Virus record (IMG/VR): IMGVR_UViG_3300025083_000102
Location: 1-36,551 of that record
Strand: one strand, 5' to 3'
Length of the DNA stretch: 36,551 nt
DNA from: a virus
The notes beneath the pieces are model-generated. The model searched no databases, was not told the DNA's origin, and was given only the letters and a program-made list of their open reading frames with translations. The position numbers and the translations under genes were made by a program. This document shows, piece after piece, positions 18,491 through 26,098 of this stretch. Numbering within the stretch: the stretch's first letter is position 1; every line of letters begins with the position of its first letter.

Positions 18491-19042
18491 TTAATAAACA
18501 GGTGTTTTAATAGTTAATAAATCTGCTGGCCAATTTAAAAATTCCTGCCAAGCTGGGTCAGGAATTGTTAGTTTGTAACATTTGCTTTGTTGATATATTT
18601 GATGCCAAGTTGGCCGGGTAGGTGGCCGCATGGGAGATATGTCTTGCCGACTTCCCTTTTTACCATTACAGTGATTACATGCTGCAACCATGTTTTGCCA
18701 TGTACTTTTACCGCCATGTAAGCGTGGAATAACATGATCAAATGTTAATTCATGGTGATAAAACTTAACTCCGCAGTATTGACACCGGTAGTCGTCCCTG
18801 ATAAACAAGTTTCGTCTACTAAGTTTTGCGTGAGATTTACGTTTATGATACATTTTTGCAACAATAATACTGGGTACATCAAATTCTATACTTGGTGATC
18901 TAACTTTCCAGTTGTCATGTGTTTTAAAGATGTATATACTATCTTTATAGTAGGCGCTTATACTTTCTTTCCAACTGAGCGTACTTAGTGGGCTTAACTC
19001 CATGGGTTGAAAATCAGCATTGAGCAAAAGTGTGCTTGACAT
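18491..19042 (-). CDS. HNH endonuclease
   Basis: A 183-residue protein of the common bacterial HNH family. The N-terminal part (LLLNADFQPMELSPLSTLSW... KVRSPSIEFDVPSIIV) and the RRNLFIRDDYRCQYCG entry are typical of chromosomal members. The core is complete: C87-x2-C90, D102-H103, N117, C122-x2-C125 and N126-x-K-K-G, so two zinc knuckles and the H-N-N catalytic set are present. HNH genes are often mobile in phages (homing) or help DNA packaging beside terminase. Here it sits among baseplate genes with its own late promoter (19064-19071) and an AAGGA site before the ATG, so it is a probable insertion. Role unknown; nicking or homing is inference. Confidence 0.88.
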   Translation of the reverse strand: MSSTLLLNADFQPMELSPLSTLSWKESISAYYKDSIYIFKTHDNWKVRSPSIEFDVPSIIVAKMYHKRKSHAKLSRRNLFIRDDYRCQYCGVKFYHHELTFDHVIPRLHGGKSTWQNMVAACNHCNGKKGSRQDISPMRPPTRPTWHQIYQQSKCYKLTIPDPAWQEFLNWPADLLTIKTPVY

Positions 19043-19063
19043 ACTGTAGTCCTTTGTTGTAGA

Positions 19064-19071
19064 TATTTATA
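19064..19071 (-). promoter_or_regulatory. T4-type late promoter TATAAATA before the HNH gene
   Basis: An exact octamer on the minus strand in the 32-bp gap between the lysozyme and HNH genes, 22 bp before the ATG at 19042. It is spaced like the other late boxes in the window and would drive HNH-gp25-gp6 and the giant gene. Confidence 0.7.
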
Positions 19072-19074
19072 GGA

Positions 19075-19788
19075 TTATAATTGGCCGAATTTGGCAATAA
19101 GCTCACGCTGGCGCAAGTTAGTCATACCAGGTATAAATGCTGTGGTCTGTCTGTAGTATCCACTTTCGCACTGACGTTTACTAAGTTCAGTTGTTATACT
19201 ACCACTTGTATATTGTTTAAGAGCATACGAAATTCCTTCACTACGTAAGTATTGTCGTGTTCTACTAGTAGTATAATCAGCTAGTTGTAAAACTCTAGCT
19301 TCTGCTCTGCGTGATGAAGGATTAACTTTTCCATCAGCTATCATATCAGTTGCTAACAGCCAACGTCCAGCACGAACAGCCGTAAACACATCATATACTC
19401 CAACATCACTGGTTACTTTTTTCCAAGTACCAGTATCACAATATAATCCAAATAATGCATCATAATGTGACTGCGACATACTAATAAGTGGCAGGGTTGA
19501 TTTAAATATGGTCTCTTTACTTTTGATATATTCAATCCAAGCACTGTATGCTTCTGACTCAGTTATACCAATACCAGTTGCGTCACCATAACCATATCCA
19601 ATTTTAAAGTTTTTGCCGTCTGCAGAGTATCTAAACATACGATACTCACTACCAGCCAACATTAGTTGTAGCATTTCAGCACTAACAGTAAGTTGTGGCA
19701 ATGCAATCAAAAAGTTTACTCGCCAATCATCTTTAACAATATATGTATCCCATGCAGTTCTGCGGTTTTCTGTTACAAAATTAAGCAT
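19075..19788 (-). CDS. GH24-like (T4-type) lysozyme domain protein, hub-associated
   Basis: A 237-residue protein. Residues ~40-180 follow the phage lysozyme (GH24) plan: AGSEYRMFRYSADG, then the IGYGYG loop, ITESEAYSAW, MSQSHYDALFGLYCDTG, AVRAGRWLLA, and NPSSRRAEARVL, which matches the family's R-R-x-x-E region. E48 and D57 have the same spacing (9) as T4 E11 and D20. The usual Thr before IGxGH is Lys (K62) and the His is Tyr, so activity is uncertain. In T4 this domain is inside gp5. Here it is a separate gene that overlaps the gp5 3' end by 8 bp, so it is probably translated with gp5 and mounted on the hub to cut peptidoglycan during injection. There is no signal peptide, so it is not an export-type endolysin by itself. 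Confidence 0.7.
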   Translation of the reverse strand: MLNFVTENRRTAWDTYIVKDDWRVNFLIALPQLTVSAEMLQLMLAGSEYRMFRYSADGKNFKIGYGYGDATGIGITESEAYSAWIEYIKSKETIFKSTLPLISMSQSHYDALFGLYCDTGTWKKVTSDVGVYDVFTAVRAGRWLLATDMIADGKVNPSSRRAEARVLQLADYTTSRTRQYLRSEGISYALKQYTSGSITTELSKRQCESGYYRQTTAFIPGMTNLRQRELIAKFGQL

Positions 19789-21517
19789 AGCCGTTGGCCA
19801 AATGTTTGTCTAGTGTACTTTTAGCATACGGTGCAATACCAGCGTATGTAAATCCACTGCCCCATGCACTGCGTCTGCCTGTGCGTATATCAAAATGCAA
19901 ACTCTTATCATTGTATACACCAATACCAGTTATGCCAACACTACTAGCAATTGCAACTAACTGCAAACGCTGATCGTTTGTAAACTGTGCACCACTGATA
20001 TCAACAGCGTTGCCTTGCATATGCTGTGATTTTTTAGCGCCGCCAACTTTTGCATTATAGTTTGGACTACGATAACCACTGGTAATAGTTAAAGGCTGTC
20101 CAAACTTTTTAGCAACTTGTTTAACTAACTCAAGCAACTTTGGATTTACTGCACGGTCAACTCCAGCTCTCCACTGTATCAATCCGCTAGCGTCAGTTTC
20201 AGCTTCAGGAAAATCTCCCAAATCATAAGCACCTGTATTTTCACCAGCAGTAGGGTTGGCTGGTGTTTGATAGTAATAAGTATCACTTGCATATTGATCA
20301 GTAGTGCCAGCAGGGCTACTGGTGTCTACAACTTGAACATCTAAGTGTCCATTCCATGGCTCAGCTTCTGGCACTCTAGTACTAACACTTTCTTTTACAA
20401 CTTTGTTACCAGTATGCTGTGTTGTGGTTGGCGTTGCCGCCGCTAAAGCTGGTGGACCATTCATATCAATACGACTGGCTGTTTCTCTATAGTTTCCAGC
20501 AACTCGTAAATTGCCGTTACTTTCTGTTTCTATTTGTAAATTACTGTGTGCTTTAATGTCAATAGTACCAGTACTAGCATGCATCTTAACACCAGCAACT
20601 CCAAGACTTTTTATATTTGTTCCAAGTTTACTTTGCATATTAATATTGCCGTCAGCATTTATATTAAAATCGCCAGCAGTATTAAAGTTGATAGAACTTT
20701 GGGCATACACATCTAAATCACCATTACGGTTCATTTCAATCCAACTGTTGCCATCTTTACTAATAATGTATGTAAATCCATTTGTGTCATCCATTAAGAT
20801 TTGCGCACCGCCAGCAGTACGTAAACGAACTAAATTACTTGTACCATCTTCAGCACCGCCATCGTCCATAACAAATGCATGACCGTCCGGTGTACTCATA
20901 CCCATTACACGACTTTTGCTTTCACGTCTAGGATTACTAAAGTTTAATCCACGTAGCCTGTCTTTTTCAAGACCTTGTGTTTTTAAAGCTTCAGCTTGTG
21001 GGTGCGCTTCGGGTGGTTGGTTTTCTGTTTCTCTAGTTTTTGGAACTTCTTGTACAATTGTAAAATTACCATTGCTATCCAATCCACTTTGCGGTCCAGC
21101 AATACTACCGTTACGTGTTTCGTCAGGTAATACACCCAATACAATACCAACATTACTATCACCACTAAATGCTACTAAAACTTCAGTGTCTAAATCTGGG
21201 GGCTGTCCCCACATACCAAAACTACGTTGCGATGAACCTCCAGCAGGTGTTGTTCCACCAAATGGACTCATAAAACGGCACCAAACAGCACCCAAGTATT
21301 CACTGTCTCTATCAACCTTGTCAACTAATTCTGGATCTAGCATTCCGTAAAAACGAGCAATACTTACTTTAACACGGCCCATCTGTCTGGGATCGTCACT
21401 GTTGATAACAAATCCTCTGTATACACCTGCAGGAATTTTAATTCCCTTCTTAATAACATTTTGGTTGTATGCGTCTTTAACTCGTCTACTAAATTTATTA
21501 CTACTTGCGTGGCTCAT
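19781..21517 (-). CDS. 5: Baseplate hub/spike protein gp5 with C-terminal M15 peptidase
   Basis: A 578-residue protein with three parts. Residues ~30-130 form the gp5/VgrG OB-fold (YRGFVINSDDPRQMGRVKV, VWCRFMSPFGG, DTEVLVAFSGD, VGIVLGVLPD). Residues ~200-345 are short repeating strands (GDLDVYA, GDFNINADGNINM, GTIDIKA, SNLQIET), the triple-stranded beta-helix needle. Residues ~455-560 are an M15-type peptidase: SGYRSPNYN, then S-x-H-x2-G-x-A-x-D with H499 and D506, and SLHFD with H541 and D543, the expected zinc ligands. T4 gp5 carries a lysozyme between OB and helix instead. Here a peptide-cutting domain sits at the tip end and lysozyme is a separate gene. ATG overlaps the upstream stop (ATGA). 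Confidence 0.88.
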   Translation of the reverse strand: MSHASSNKFSRRVKDAYNQNVIKKGIKIPAGVYRGFVINSDDPRQMGRVKVSIARFYGMLDPELVDKVDRDSEYLGAVWCRFMSPFGGTTPAGGSSQRSFGMWGQPPDLDTEVLVAFSGDSNVGIVLGVLPDETRNGSIAGPQSGLDSNGNFTIVQEVPKTRETENQPPEAHPQAEALKTQGLEKDRLRGLNFSNPRRESKSRVMGMSTPDGHAFVMDDGGAEDGTSNLVRLRTAGGAQILMDDTNGFTYIISKDGNSWIEMNRNGDLDVYAQSSINFNTAGDFNINADGNINMQSKLGTNIKSLGVAGVKMHASTGTIDIKAHSNLQIETESNGNLRVAGNYRETASRIDMNGPPALAAATPTTTQHTGNKVVKESVSTRVPEAEPWNGHLDVQVVDTSSPAGTTDQYASDTYYYQTPANPTAGENTGAYDLGDFPEAETDASGLIQWRAGVDRAVNPKLLELVKQVAKKFGQPLTITSGYRSPNYNAKVGGAKKSQHMQGNAVDISGAQFTNDQRLQLVAIASSVGITGIGVYNDKSLHFDIRTGRRSAWGSGFTYAGIAPYAKSTLDKHLANGYA

Positions 21518-23589
21518 CTTGGTCCTCCACTTTCTTGAATTGCTGCTGGGTCTGATGTGAATTGTTGTAATTGTGCATCTGGATTATTTGTACCTATACC
21601 AGCCAATGGTACAATTTGTGGTGATTGTAGTGTTCCCAACACTGTACTAGTATTGGTTGCTAAATCTCTAACTGCACCTAAATGTTGAGTAAACATACCG
21701 CCGTTAAATCTATTAATAACATCAATAACACGATAGGTACCACTGAGAGTATAGTCGTCTCTGGGTATTCTTCGTCCTGCACTATTCTCGTCAATTGGAA
21801 ACTTAACATTTAGAAAAAATAGTATACCACCCTTTTCGTAATCTGCTAACTCGCTAGTAGTAGAATTATTTCTATAAAAGCTACTGGGCAATCCCATCCA
21901 GTATGGGTCTCCACGTATGCCCATTTCAATTTTTAGCATATCAGCACTATTTTCTAGATTACTTTTAACTGCACCAAATTGTAATGTGCCACCGGATCCA
22001 TCGTTTTCAGGACCGTAAATGTCACCGTCATCCACAATGTCTCCTGCAAATCTTAAACGCATACTGATATCATCTTTTGCTTCAGAAGCACTTAGGAAAT
22101 TTCCGCTTGCACTGGTGCCATCACTACCACGTGTTAAATCAGCAAACTCAGCTAATTTAGCATCAAGTTCTGATTGAACTTCGCTTCTTTGTTCTTCCAA
22201 TTCTTCAATTTGTATTTCTCTATTAATAATAACACTGGGCGGAGCACCACTTTTTTGTTGGTTTAGTTTAGATATCTTTCTACTAATTTCTACAATACTC
22301 TTTTTTAAGGCTTTGACACCATCATGTACTGTTGGTGCGGCTTGGCCGGCTGTTGATGCGTCTTTATTTGCATCACCAACTTGTCCGTTACCCACAACAC
22401 TAATTTCATAATACTGGTTATCAAATTTTAAGTCCAGTTGCATAATTTCAGAATTTAGTCCAGTAAAAATATAATCATAACGTTTGCGTAGTAAATTTTG
22501 TGTAAACATTTTTTGTACTCTAGAATTCTGTATAGTAGCATTAGTAATGCCCTTTCCATACTGAACACTATCCATAATACGATCAACCATGATATGCTTT
22601 TTAATTTTGAATGTAATTATTTTAACATAGTCACCTCGCAATGGGTCAAATGGTCCAAATTCTACTTTGGGTACTACTTTATAAAATACTGGGAATTCAT
22701 CTAAATTTTGATTGCTGGGCTCTCCTGGTGCTACTTTCATAAATCCACCAGTATCAGTTACAATCTTTTTATATTCTTCAGTTGCTTGTAAAACCATACT
22801 GGTTATATCTGCCAGGTTACTACCATTGGGTATAGTAAAATGTATCTTGTCGCCAATTTTACTAGGGCCTAGTGTTTTTAGTCCCTCTGCAGCCTGTTGT
22901 ATCTTCCATTGTTGCCAAGTATCTGTACCAGTATCACTATCCCATTCAATACTGTATTCATCCTTGTATGCGGCATTCCAATTAAACAGTAGATCATTTT
23001 CCAAGCTCTTCTCATATTTTTGCATAAACTCACTGACAAATTCACCAACTGTCGCGGCCTCAACTGTGATTTGACTTTTAATAACTTGTTCCAAATAACT
23101 AAATGCACTTACACTGTTTTCAACTGCATTGATATTATAGTTGGCACCGCCAGCATCAACTTGCATTTGTATGTCTTGAAATACTATTGGATATATAAAC
23201 TTTAGCGGGTGTCGTTTAGCACTACCATTTGACACACGGCCAATAAATTCAACTGTGAAAAAATACCTTGCCAACAAATGGTTTTCAATATTAAGTTGTC
23301 TTGCAGTCAGTGCAATGCTTTCCAAAAATGTAGTACCATTGGGTTCAGCTATTTTGATAGTAAACATATTTCCATATGTACTACGTACCTGACCAAATCC
23401 AACTTTAAATGATTGTTCTACGTCAGCAATATTATATCTTGATTCCTGACTGTTGTCAGCCATAACAATTGTCTTGCCACTACTAATAGCTGCATCAAGC
23501 AGTCCAGCACTATCAGGATGCACCATGTGTAGTGCAAGATTATAACTGTAACTGTCATATTGATTAAGTGTATTTTCTAAGTAAGACAA
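21514..23589 (-). CDS. Large baseplate hub protein, gp27-position
   Basis: A 691-residue protein translated just before gp5 and overlapping it by 4 bp. In T4 the hub protein gp27 (391 residues) holds gp5 through its OB domain, and the close coupling here suggests the same partnership. Seen: mixed alpha/beta N-terminal half (FTIKIAEPNGTTFLESI, FFTVEFIGR), Trp-rich middle, a long coiled coil at ~435-495 (KSIVEISRKISKLNQQKSG... ELEEQRSEVQSELDAKLAEF), and a C-terminal GTYRVIDVINRFNGGMFTQ segment typical of tail hub proteins. The start is TTG at 23589, supported by AGGAG 6 nt upstream. The gp27 name is from position and style, not proven homology; no motif settles it. Confidence 0.55.
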   Translation of the reverse strand: MSYLENTLNQYDSYSYNLALHMVHPDSAGLLDAAISSGKTIVMADNSQESRYNIADVEQSFKVGFGQVRSTYGNMFTIKIAEPNGTTFLESIALTARQLNIENHLLARYFFTVEFIGRVSNGSAKRHPLKFIYPIVFQDIQMQVDAGGANYNINAVENSVSAFSYLEQVIKSQITVEAATVGEFVSEFMQKYEKSLENDLLFNWNAAYKDEYSIEWDSDTGTDTWQQWKIQQAAEGLKTLGPSKIGDKIHFTIPNGSNLADITSMVLQATEEYKKIVTDTGGFMKVAPGEPSNQNLDEFPVFYKVVPKVEFGPFDPLRGDYVKIITFKIKKHIMVDRIMDSVQYGKGITNATIQNSRVQKMFTQNLLRKRYDYIFTGLNSEIMQLDLKFDNQYYEISVVGNGQVGDANKDASTAGQAAPTVHDGVKALKKSIVEISRKISKLNQQKSGAPPSVIINREIQIEELEEQRSEVQSELDAKLAEFADLTRGSDGTSASGNFLSASEAKDDISMRLRFAGDIVDDGDIYGPENDGSGGTLQFGAVKSNLENSADMLKIEMGIRGDPYWMGLPSSFYRNNSTTSELADYEKGGILFFLNVKFPIDENSAGRRIPRDDYTLSGTYRVIDVINRFNGGMFTQHLGAVRDLATNTSTVLGTLQSPQIVPLAGIGTNNPDAQLQQFTSDPAAIQESGGPR

Positions 23590-23590
23590 C

Positions 23591-23884
23591 TTAAACTCCT
23601 ATTGAGCTAGTATTAATTGGTACACGGAGAGTGACTCCAGTTTTAAAATCAAATATTGGATCAACAATCTTATTACGATTGAATAACACAAACACCCACC
23701 AGTAGTCTGCGTCACCGTACAATTCAAATGCAAGTACATCTGGTCGTAAATTGTGCTTGGCGGTTAATGTTATCTCTTTTGTATTTTCATAACTAATAGT
23801 TACTGGTGGAACATACGATTCCAAATACTTACTGTTTGATTTAGTTTTACTGTATACACTTGTTTTTTTATATGTAACTGCCAT
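23591..23884 (-). CDS. 53: gp53-like baseplate wedge protein with LysM-type fold
   Basis: A 97-residue protein. The core NLRPDVLAFELYGDADYWWVFVLFNRNKIVDP, then G-x-x-L-R-V-P, is the pattern of phage LysM-like baseplate proteins and of T4 gp53 (E-x-LA-x-x-IYGNPxxYWVLLxxN). T4 gp53 is twice as long (196 residues), so this is a minimal version that keeps the peptidoglycan-fold core. gp53 holds wedges together beside gp6 and gp25. It sits between the tube-cap-like gene (TAATG overlap at 23884) and the hub protein (1-bp gap). It could also be a hub-associated LysM protein rather than the true gp53. Confidence 0.6.
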   Translation of the reverse strand: MAVTYKKTSVYSKTKSNSKYLESYVPPVTISYENTKEITLTAKHNLRPDVLAFELYGDADYWWVFVLFNRNKIVDPIFDFKTGVTLRVPINTSSIGV

Positions 23885-24471
23885 TAGATAAATCCTCCAC
23901 GATAAAGTGATCCATTAGCAAATCCATTCAGTGTAAACTGACTTTTTGTACGTCTTGGACTGTATTGTACCAGTAGGTCCATGGCAATAGTAGCCACTGT
24001 TGGCATCTGTACTACACCTCCGCCAACGCTGGCTTCTACGTAATCTACATCATCTGGAAAACTTTGTGTAAATCCGCCAACCAAAACTGGTACACGTTCA
24101 TAGTTTGTTGCACCATATGCACTAAATTCCAATACAGGAGGAGGAGCACCACGATCCGGGTCACCTTCTCCAAAATTCATTTTAGTAACTACTCTTAAGA
24201 AATGATATACTCCAGCCAAATATTGGATCTCTTCAGTTGTTTGTTGATAAAAAGTTGCTGTAATTTGAATACCTGGAGGGCTACTACTTTGAAATGCATG
24301 CGGCTGACTGTTTGTGTGTACCAAATCATATTTACTATATGCTACCTGTACTTGTGTTTGGATTGTTGGTGTATATGGAAATACAATACCACGATTTAAA
24401 ACACTTGCAGGTCCTTGCAGTGCTTGGTTGTATCCACTTTTACATAACAGTCTGGCACGTTTATCTTCCAT
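23884..24471 (-). CDS. Baseplate tail tube cap-like protein (gp48/gp54 type)
   Basis: A 195-residue protein. The C-terminal third (RVPVLVGGFTQSFPDDVDYVEA, VQMPTVATIAMDLLVQYSPRRTKSQFTLNGFA) follows the pattern of T4 gp48/gp54 tail-tube junction proteins, where a conserved strand is followed by P-T-x-I-x-x-x-L-x-x. T4 gp48 is 364 and gp54 320 residues, so this protein is shorter. The N-terminus starts with a basic helix and then beta strands. It is joined to both neighbours by one-base TAATG overlaps. Its place before the hub genes fits a protein at the baseplate-tube junction. Naming between gp48 and gp54 is not possible here. Confidence 0.5.
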   Translation of the reverse strand: MEDKRARLLCKSGYNQALQGPASVLNRGIVFPYTPTIQTQVQVAYSKYDLVHTNSQPHAFQSSSPPGIQITATFYQQTTEEIQYLAGVYHFLRVVTKMNFGEGDPDRGAPPPVLEFSAYGATNYERVPVLVGGFTQSFPDDVDYVEASVGGGVVQMPTVATIAMDLLVQYSPRRTKSQFTLNGFANGSLYRGGFI

Positions 24472-25091
24472 TATTTGCGTCCTAGCTTTTGGTCCATTGT
24501 ACTCATTACTTGCTGATCAAATGCACCAAACAAATCTGTAATAAATTGCTGTGCTTGGTTATCATCAAGTGTTGCGTACTGTCTGCGTAACTCAGTGGCG
24601 CTTGTTGCTGGCTCACCAAGTACTTTAAATTTTTGTGTTGGTACAACATCTAGATACCCGTGTATATCGTATGTTTCACGTGTGTCTTTGTTGTGCTGAT
24701 AATATGTAGGCTCTCCGTTTTTCTTGAGTCCTACTTTAAAACGTGGATTACCTTCATCCATATCCTTTTTGCCGACACCAAATACTGCGGCTGTTGTTTT
24801 AGCATCTAAACGATCTAATATTTCATTAGGAACGTATGGCTGTCGTGTATTGACAATTGCACTGGCTGGAACACCAGTAAGCATCATCATACGCTTTTTC
24901 TCTTCAAAACTAAATGGCGAGTCTGGTCCTTGCTTATCGCTAGTAGCAATAAAAGCAGTGCCATATTTGCCTGATAAATAGTCGTACACAAACTTATGCC
25001 CTTTATGAAAGGGATGAAAACGACCAGGATAGATAGCCACTGCTTTTGTTGCAGTTGCTTCTAAAAAACTAATAACTTCATTGATCAACAT
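24471..25091 (-). CDS. Nucleotidyltransferase (cytidylyltransferase/NMNAT-like)
   Basis: The ATG at 25091 was chosen because GGAG lies 9 nt upstream; a GTG 15 bp further upstream is in frame but would overlap that site. The product is 206 residues with the adenylyl/cytidylyltransferase signature: AIYPGRFHPFHKGHK (H29-x2-H32, the (H/T)xGH motif), then a beta/alpha Rossmann layout, and near residue ~165 the S-A-T-E-L-R-R segment, in place of the ISxTxxR motif. It should bind a nucleoside triphosphate and transfer the nucleotide; substrate unknown (NMN, phosphopantetheine and others are possible). Similar genes occur in marine T4-like phages beside baseplate genes. It is first in the late cluster and overlaps the next gene by one base. 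Confidence 0.8.
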   Translation of the reverse strand: MLINEVISFLEATATKAVAIYPGRFHPFHKGHKFVYDYLSGKYGTAFIATSDKQGPDSPFSFEEKKRMMMLTGVPASAIVNTRQPYVPNEILDRLDAKTTAAVFGVGKKDMDEGNPRFKVGLKKNGEPTYYQHNKDTRETYDIHGYLDVVPTQKFKVLGEPATSATELRRQYATLDDNQAQQFITDLFGAFDQQVMSTMDQKLGRK

Positions 25092-25109
25092 TGTAATAAT
25101 CTCCACTAC

Positions 25110-25117
25110 TATTTATA
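25110..25117 (-). promoter_or_regulatory. T4-type late promoter TATAAATA heading the baseplate cluster
   Basis: An exact octamer on the minus strand, 18 bp before the ATG at 25091. It leaves a short leader that contains the GGAG ribosome binding site. It should be read by gp55-RNA polymerase and drive the baseplate genes leftward. It lies about 25 bp from the divergent sigma70 promoter of gp55. Confidence 0.8.
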
Positions 25118-25142
25118 CACTGAAAAAAGTGTGACTTTTAGA

Positions 25143-25171
25143 TTGACATAGTGTATAATGAATGTTATAGT
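25143..25171 (+). promoter_or_regulatory. Sigma70-type promoter of the gp55-gp47-gp46 operon
   Basis: A perfect -35 TTGACA (25143-25148), 17-bp spacer, -10 TATAGT (25166-25171), about 25 bp before the gp55 ATG at 25196. The boxes and spacing are identical to those at 891-919 on the other strand. It suggests host polymerase reads this operon early or middle, before gp55 is made. Confidence 0.8.
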
Positions 25172-25195
25172 TATAACTACATAAGGGAAATATCT

Positions 25196-26098
25196 ATGGC
25201 AAAACGAGTAAATTATTTAAACAACAAGGAACTTCTTAAGGAAATTCACAAGAGTAAGATTAGTTTCGCCTGTGTTACTGACGAGAAATACTATCAGAAT
25301 GATGCTATTGTACATGACATGGACCAGATAACTGATGAAGTTATTGCCGAAGCTAAACAAACACGTGCTGATAGAATAGCTGTGGAAACACATGCTAAAG
25401 CACTAACCCAGTGGGAAAATACACCGGGTAAAAAGGCAAAAGACAAACCTAGGCTAATTAACCACAAGTTTGATGGTAGTGAAATACCACTTGAAGATGT
25501 AGTTATTAGATATATGACATTTGATCATGTGCCATTAGAGCCAGGACGTAAGAATAAACCAAAAACTATAGCTGATCAGCATGCAAAATGCAATTATCCG
25601 CCATTCATTCACTTAGCCTGGGTAGAAGGCAAATGGACAGAAGTTGTGCGTAGCCACTGGAAAGGTGGGTTAAGCAACGGACATTTTAGTGTTTCACATG
25701 GTCGTATTACAGAAAAGTTAGCTAGTATGATGATGATGTTGTGTCACCGATACAGTATGCGTAGTAACTGGCGAGGATATACGTATGTAGATGAAATGAG
25801 AAGCCATGCATTAGTACAATTATCACAAATTGGATTGTACTTTGATGAGAGTAAATCAGCAAATCCATTTGCATATTACACAGCGGCTATTACTAATAGC
25901 TTTACACGAGTGCTTAATTTAGAAAAACGTAATCAAAATTTAAGAGATGACTTGCTTCAACAAGCAGGCCAAACACCCAGCTTTACACGTCAAATGGATG
26001 ACGAAGCTCAACAGCGTAAAGCAAGGGAAACCAAAGAGTCAGATTACCATGATAAAATGGAGCAAGAAATGAAAGATGCAGGTTATAACGTACTATGA
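25196..26098 (+). CDS. 55: Late transcription sigma factor gp55
   Basis: The start at the ATG 25196 (MAKRVNYLNNKELL) was preferred to an in-frame upstream GTG at 25151, which lies within the promoter. AAGGGAAA precedes the ATG. The product is 300 residues. The N-terminal YLNNKELLKEI matches T4 gp55 YVNNKELLQAI, and residues ~175-260 (GRITEKLASMMMMLCHRYSM, YTYVDEMRSHALVQLSQIGLYFDES, ANPFAYYTAAITNSFTRVL) match the sigma region-2-like core. T4 gp55 is 185 residues. About 110 extra residues (~45-155) with no recognised domain separate the two parts. In T4, gp55 works with the sliding clamp gp45 and coactivator gp33 at TATAAATA promoters, which are present in this window. It overlaps gp47 (ATGA). 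Confidence 0.88.
   Translation: MAKRVNYLNNKELLKEIHKSKISFACVTDEKYYQNDAIVHDMDQITDEVIAEAKQTRADRIAVETHAKALTQWENTPGKKAKDKPRLINHKFDGSEIPLEDVVIRYMTFDHVPLEPGRKNKPKTIADQHAKCNYPPFIHLAWVEGKWTEVVRSHWKGGLSNGHFSVSHGRITEKLASMMMMLCHRYSMRSNWRGYTYVDEMRSHALVQLSQIGLYFDESKSANPFAYYTAAITNSFTRVLNLEKRNQNLRDDLLQQAGQTPSFTRQMDDEAQQRKARETKESDYHDKMEQEMKDAGYNVL

Noticed and set aside
20916-21350. 144-residue plus-strand frame opposite gp5
   Set aside because: Antisense shadow of the conserved OB-fold coding region.
25154-25159. TATAAT as the -10 of the gp55 promoter
   Set aside because: Only 5 bp from TTGACA; the TATAGT at the standard 17-bp spacing is a better choice.
25151-25195. Upstream GTG start for gp55
   Set aside because: Lies within the promoter and lacks a ribosome site; the ATG at 25196 begins with the family-like N-terminus.
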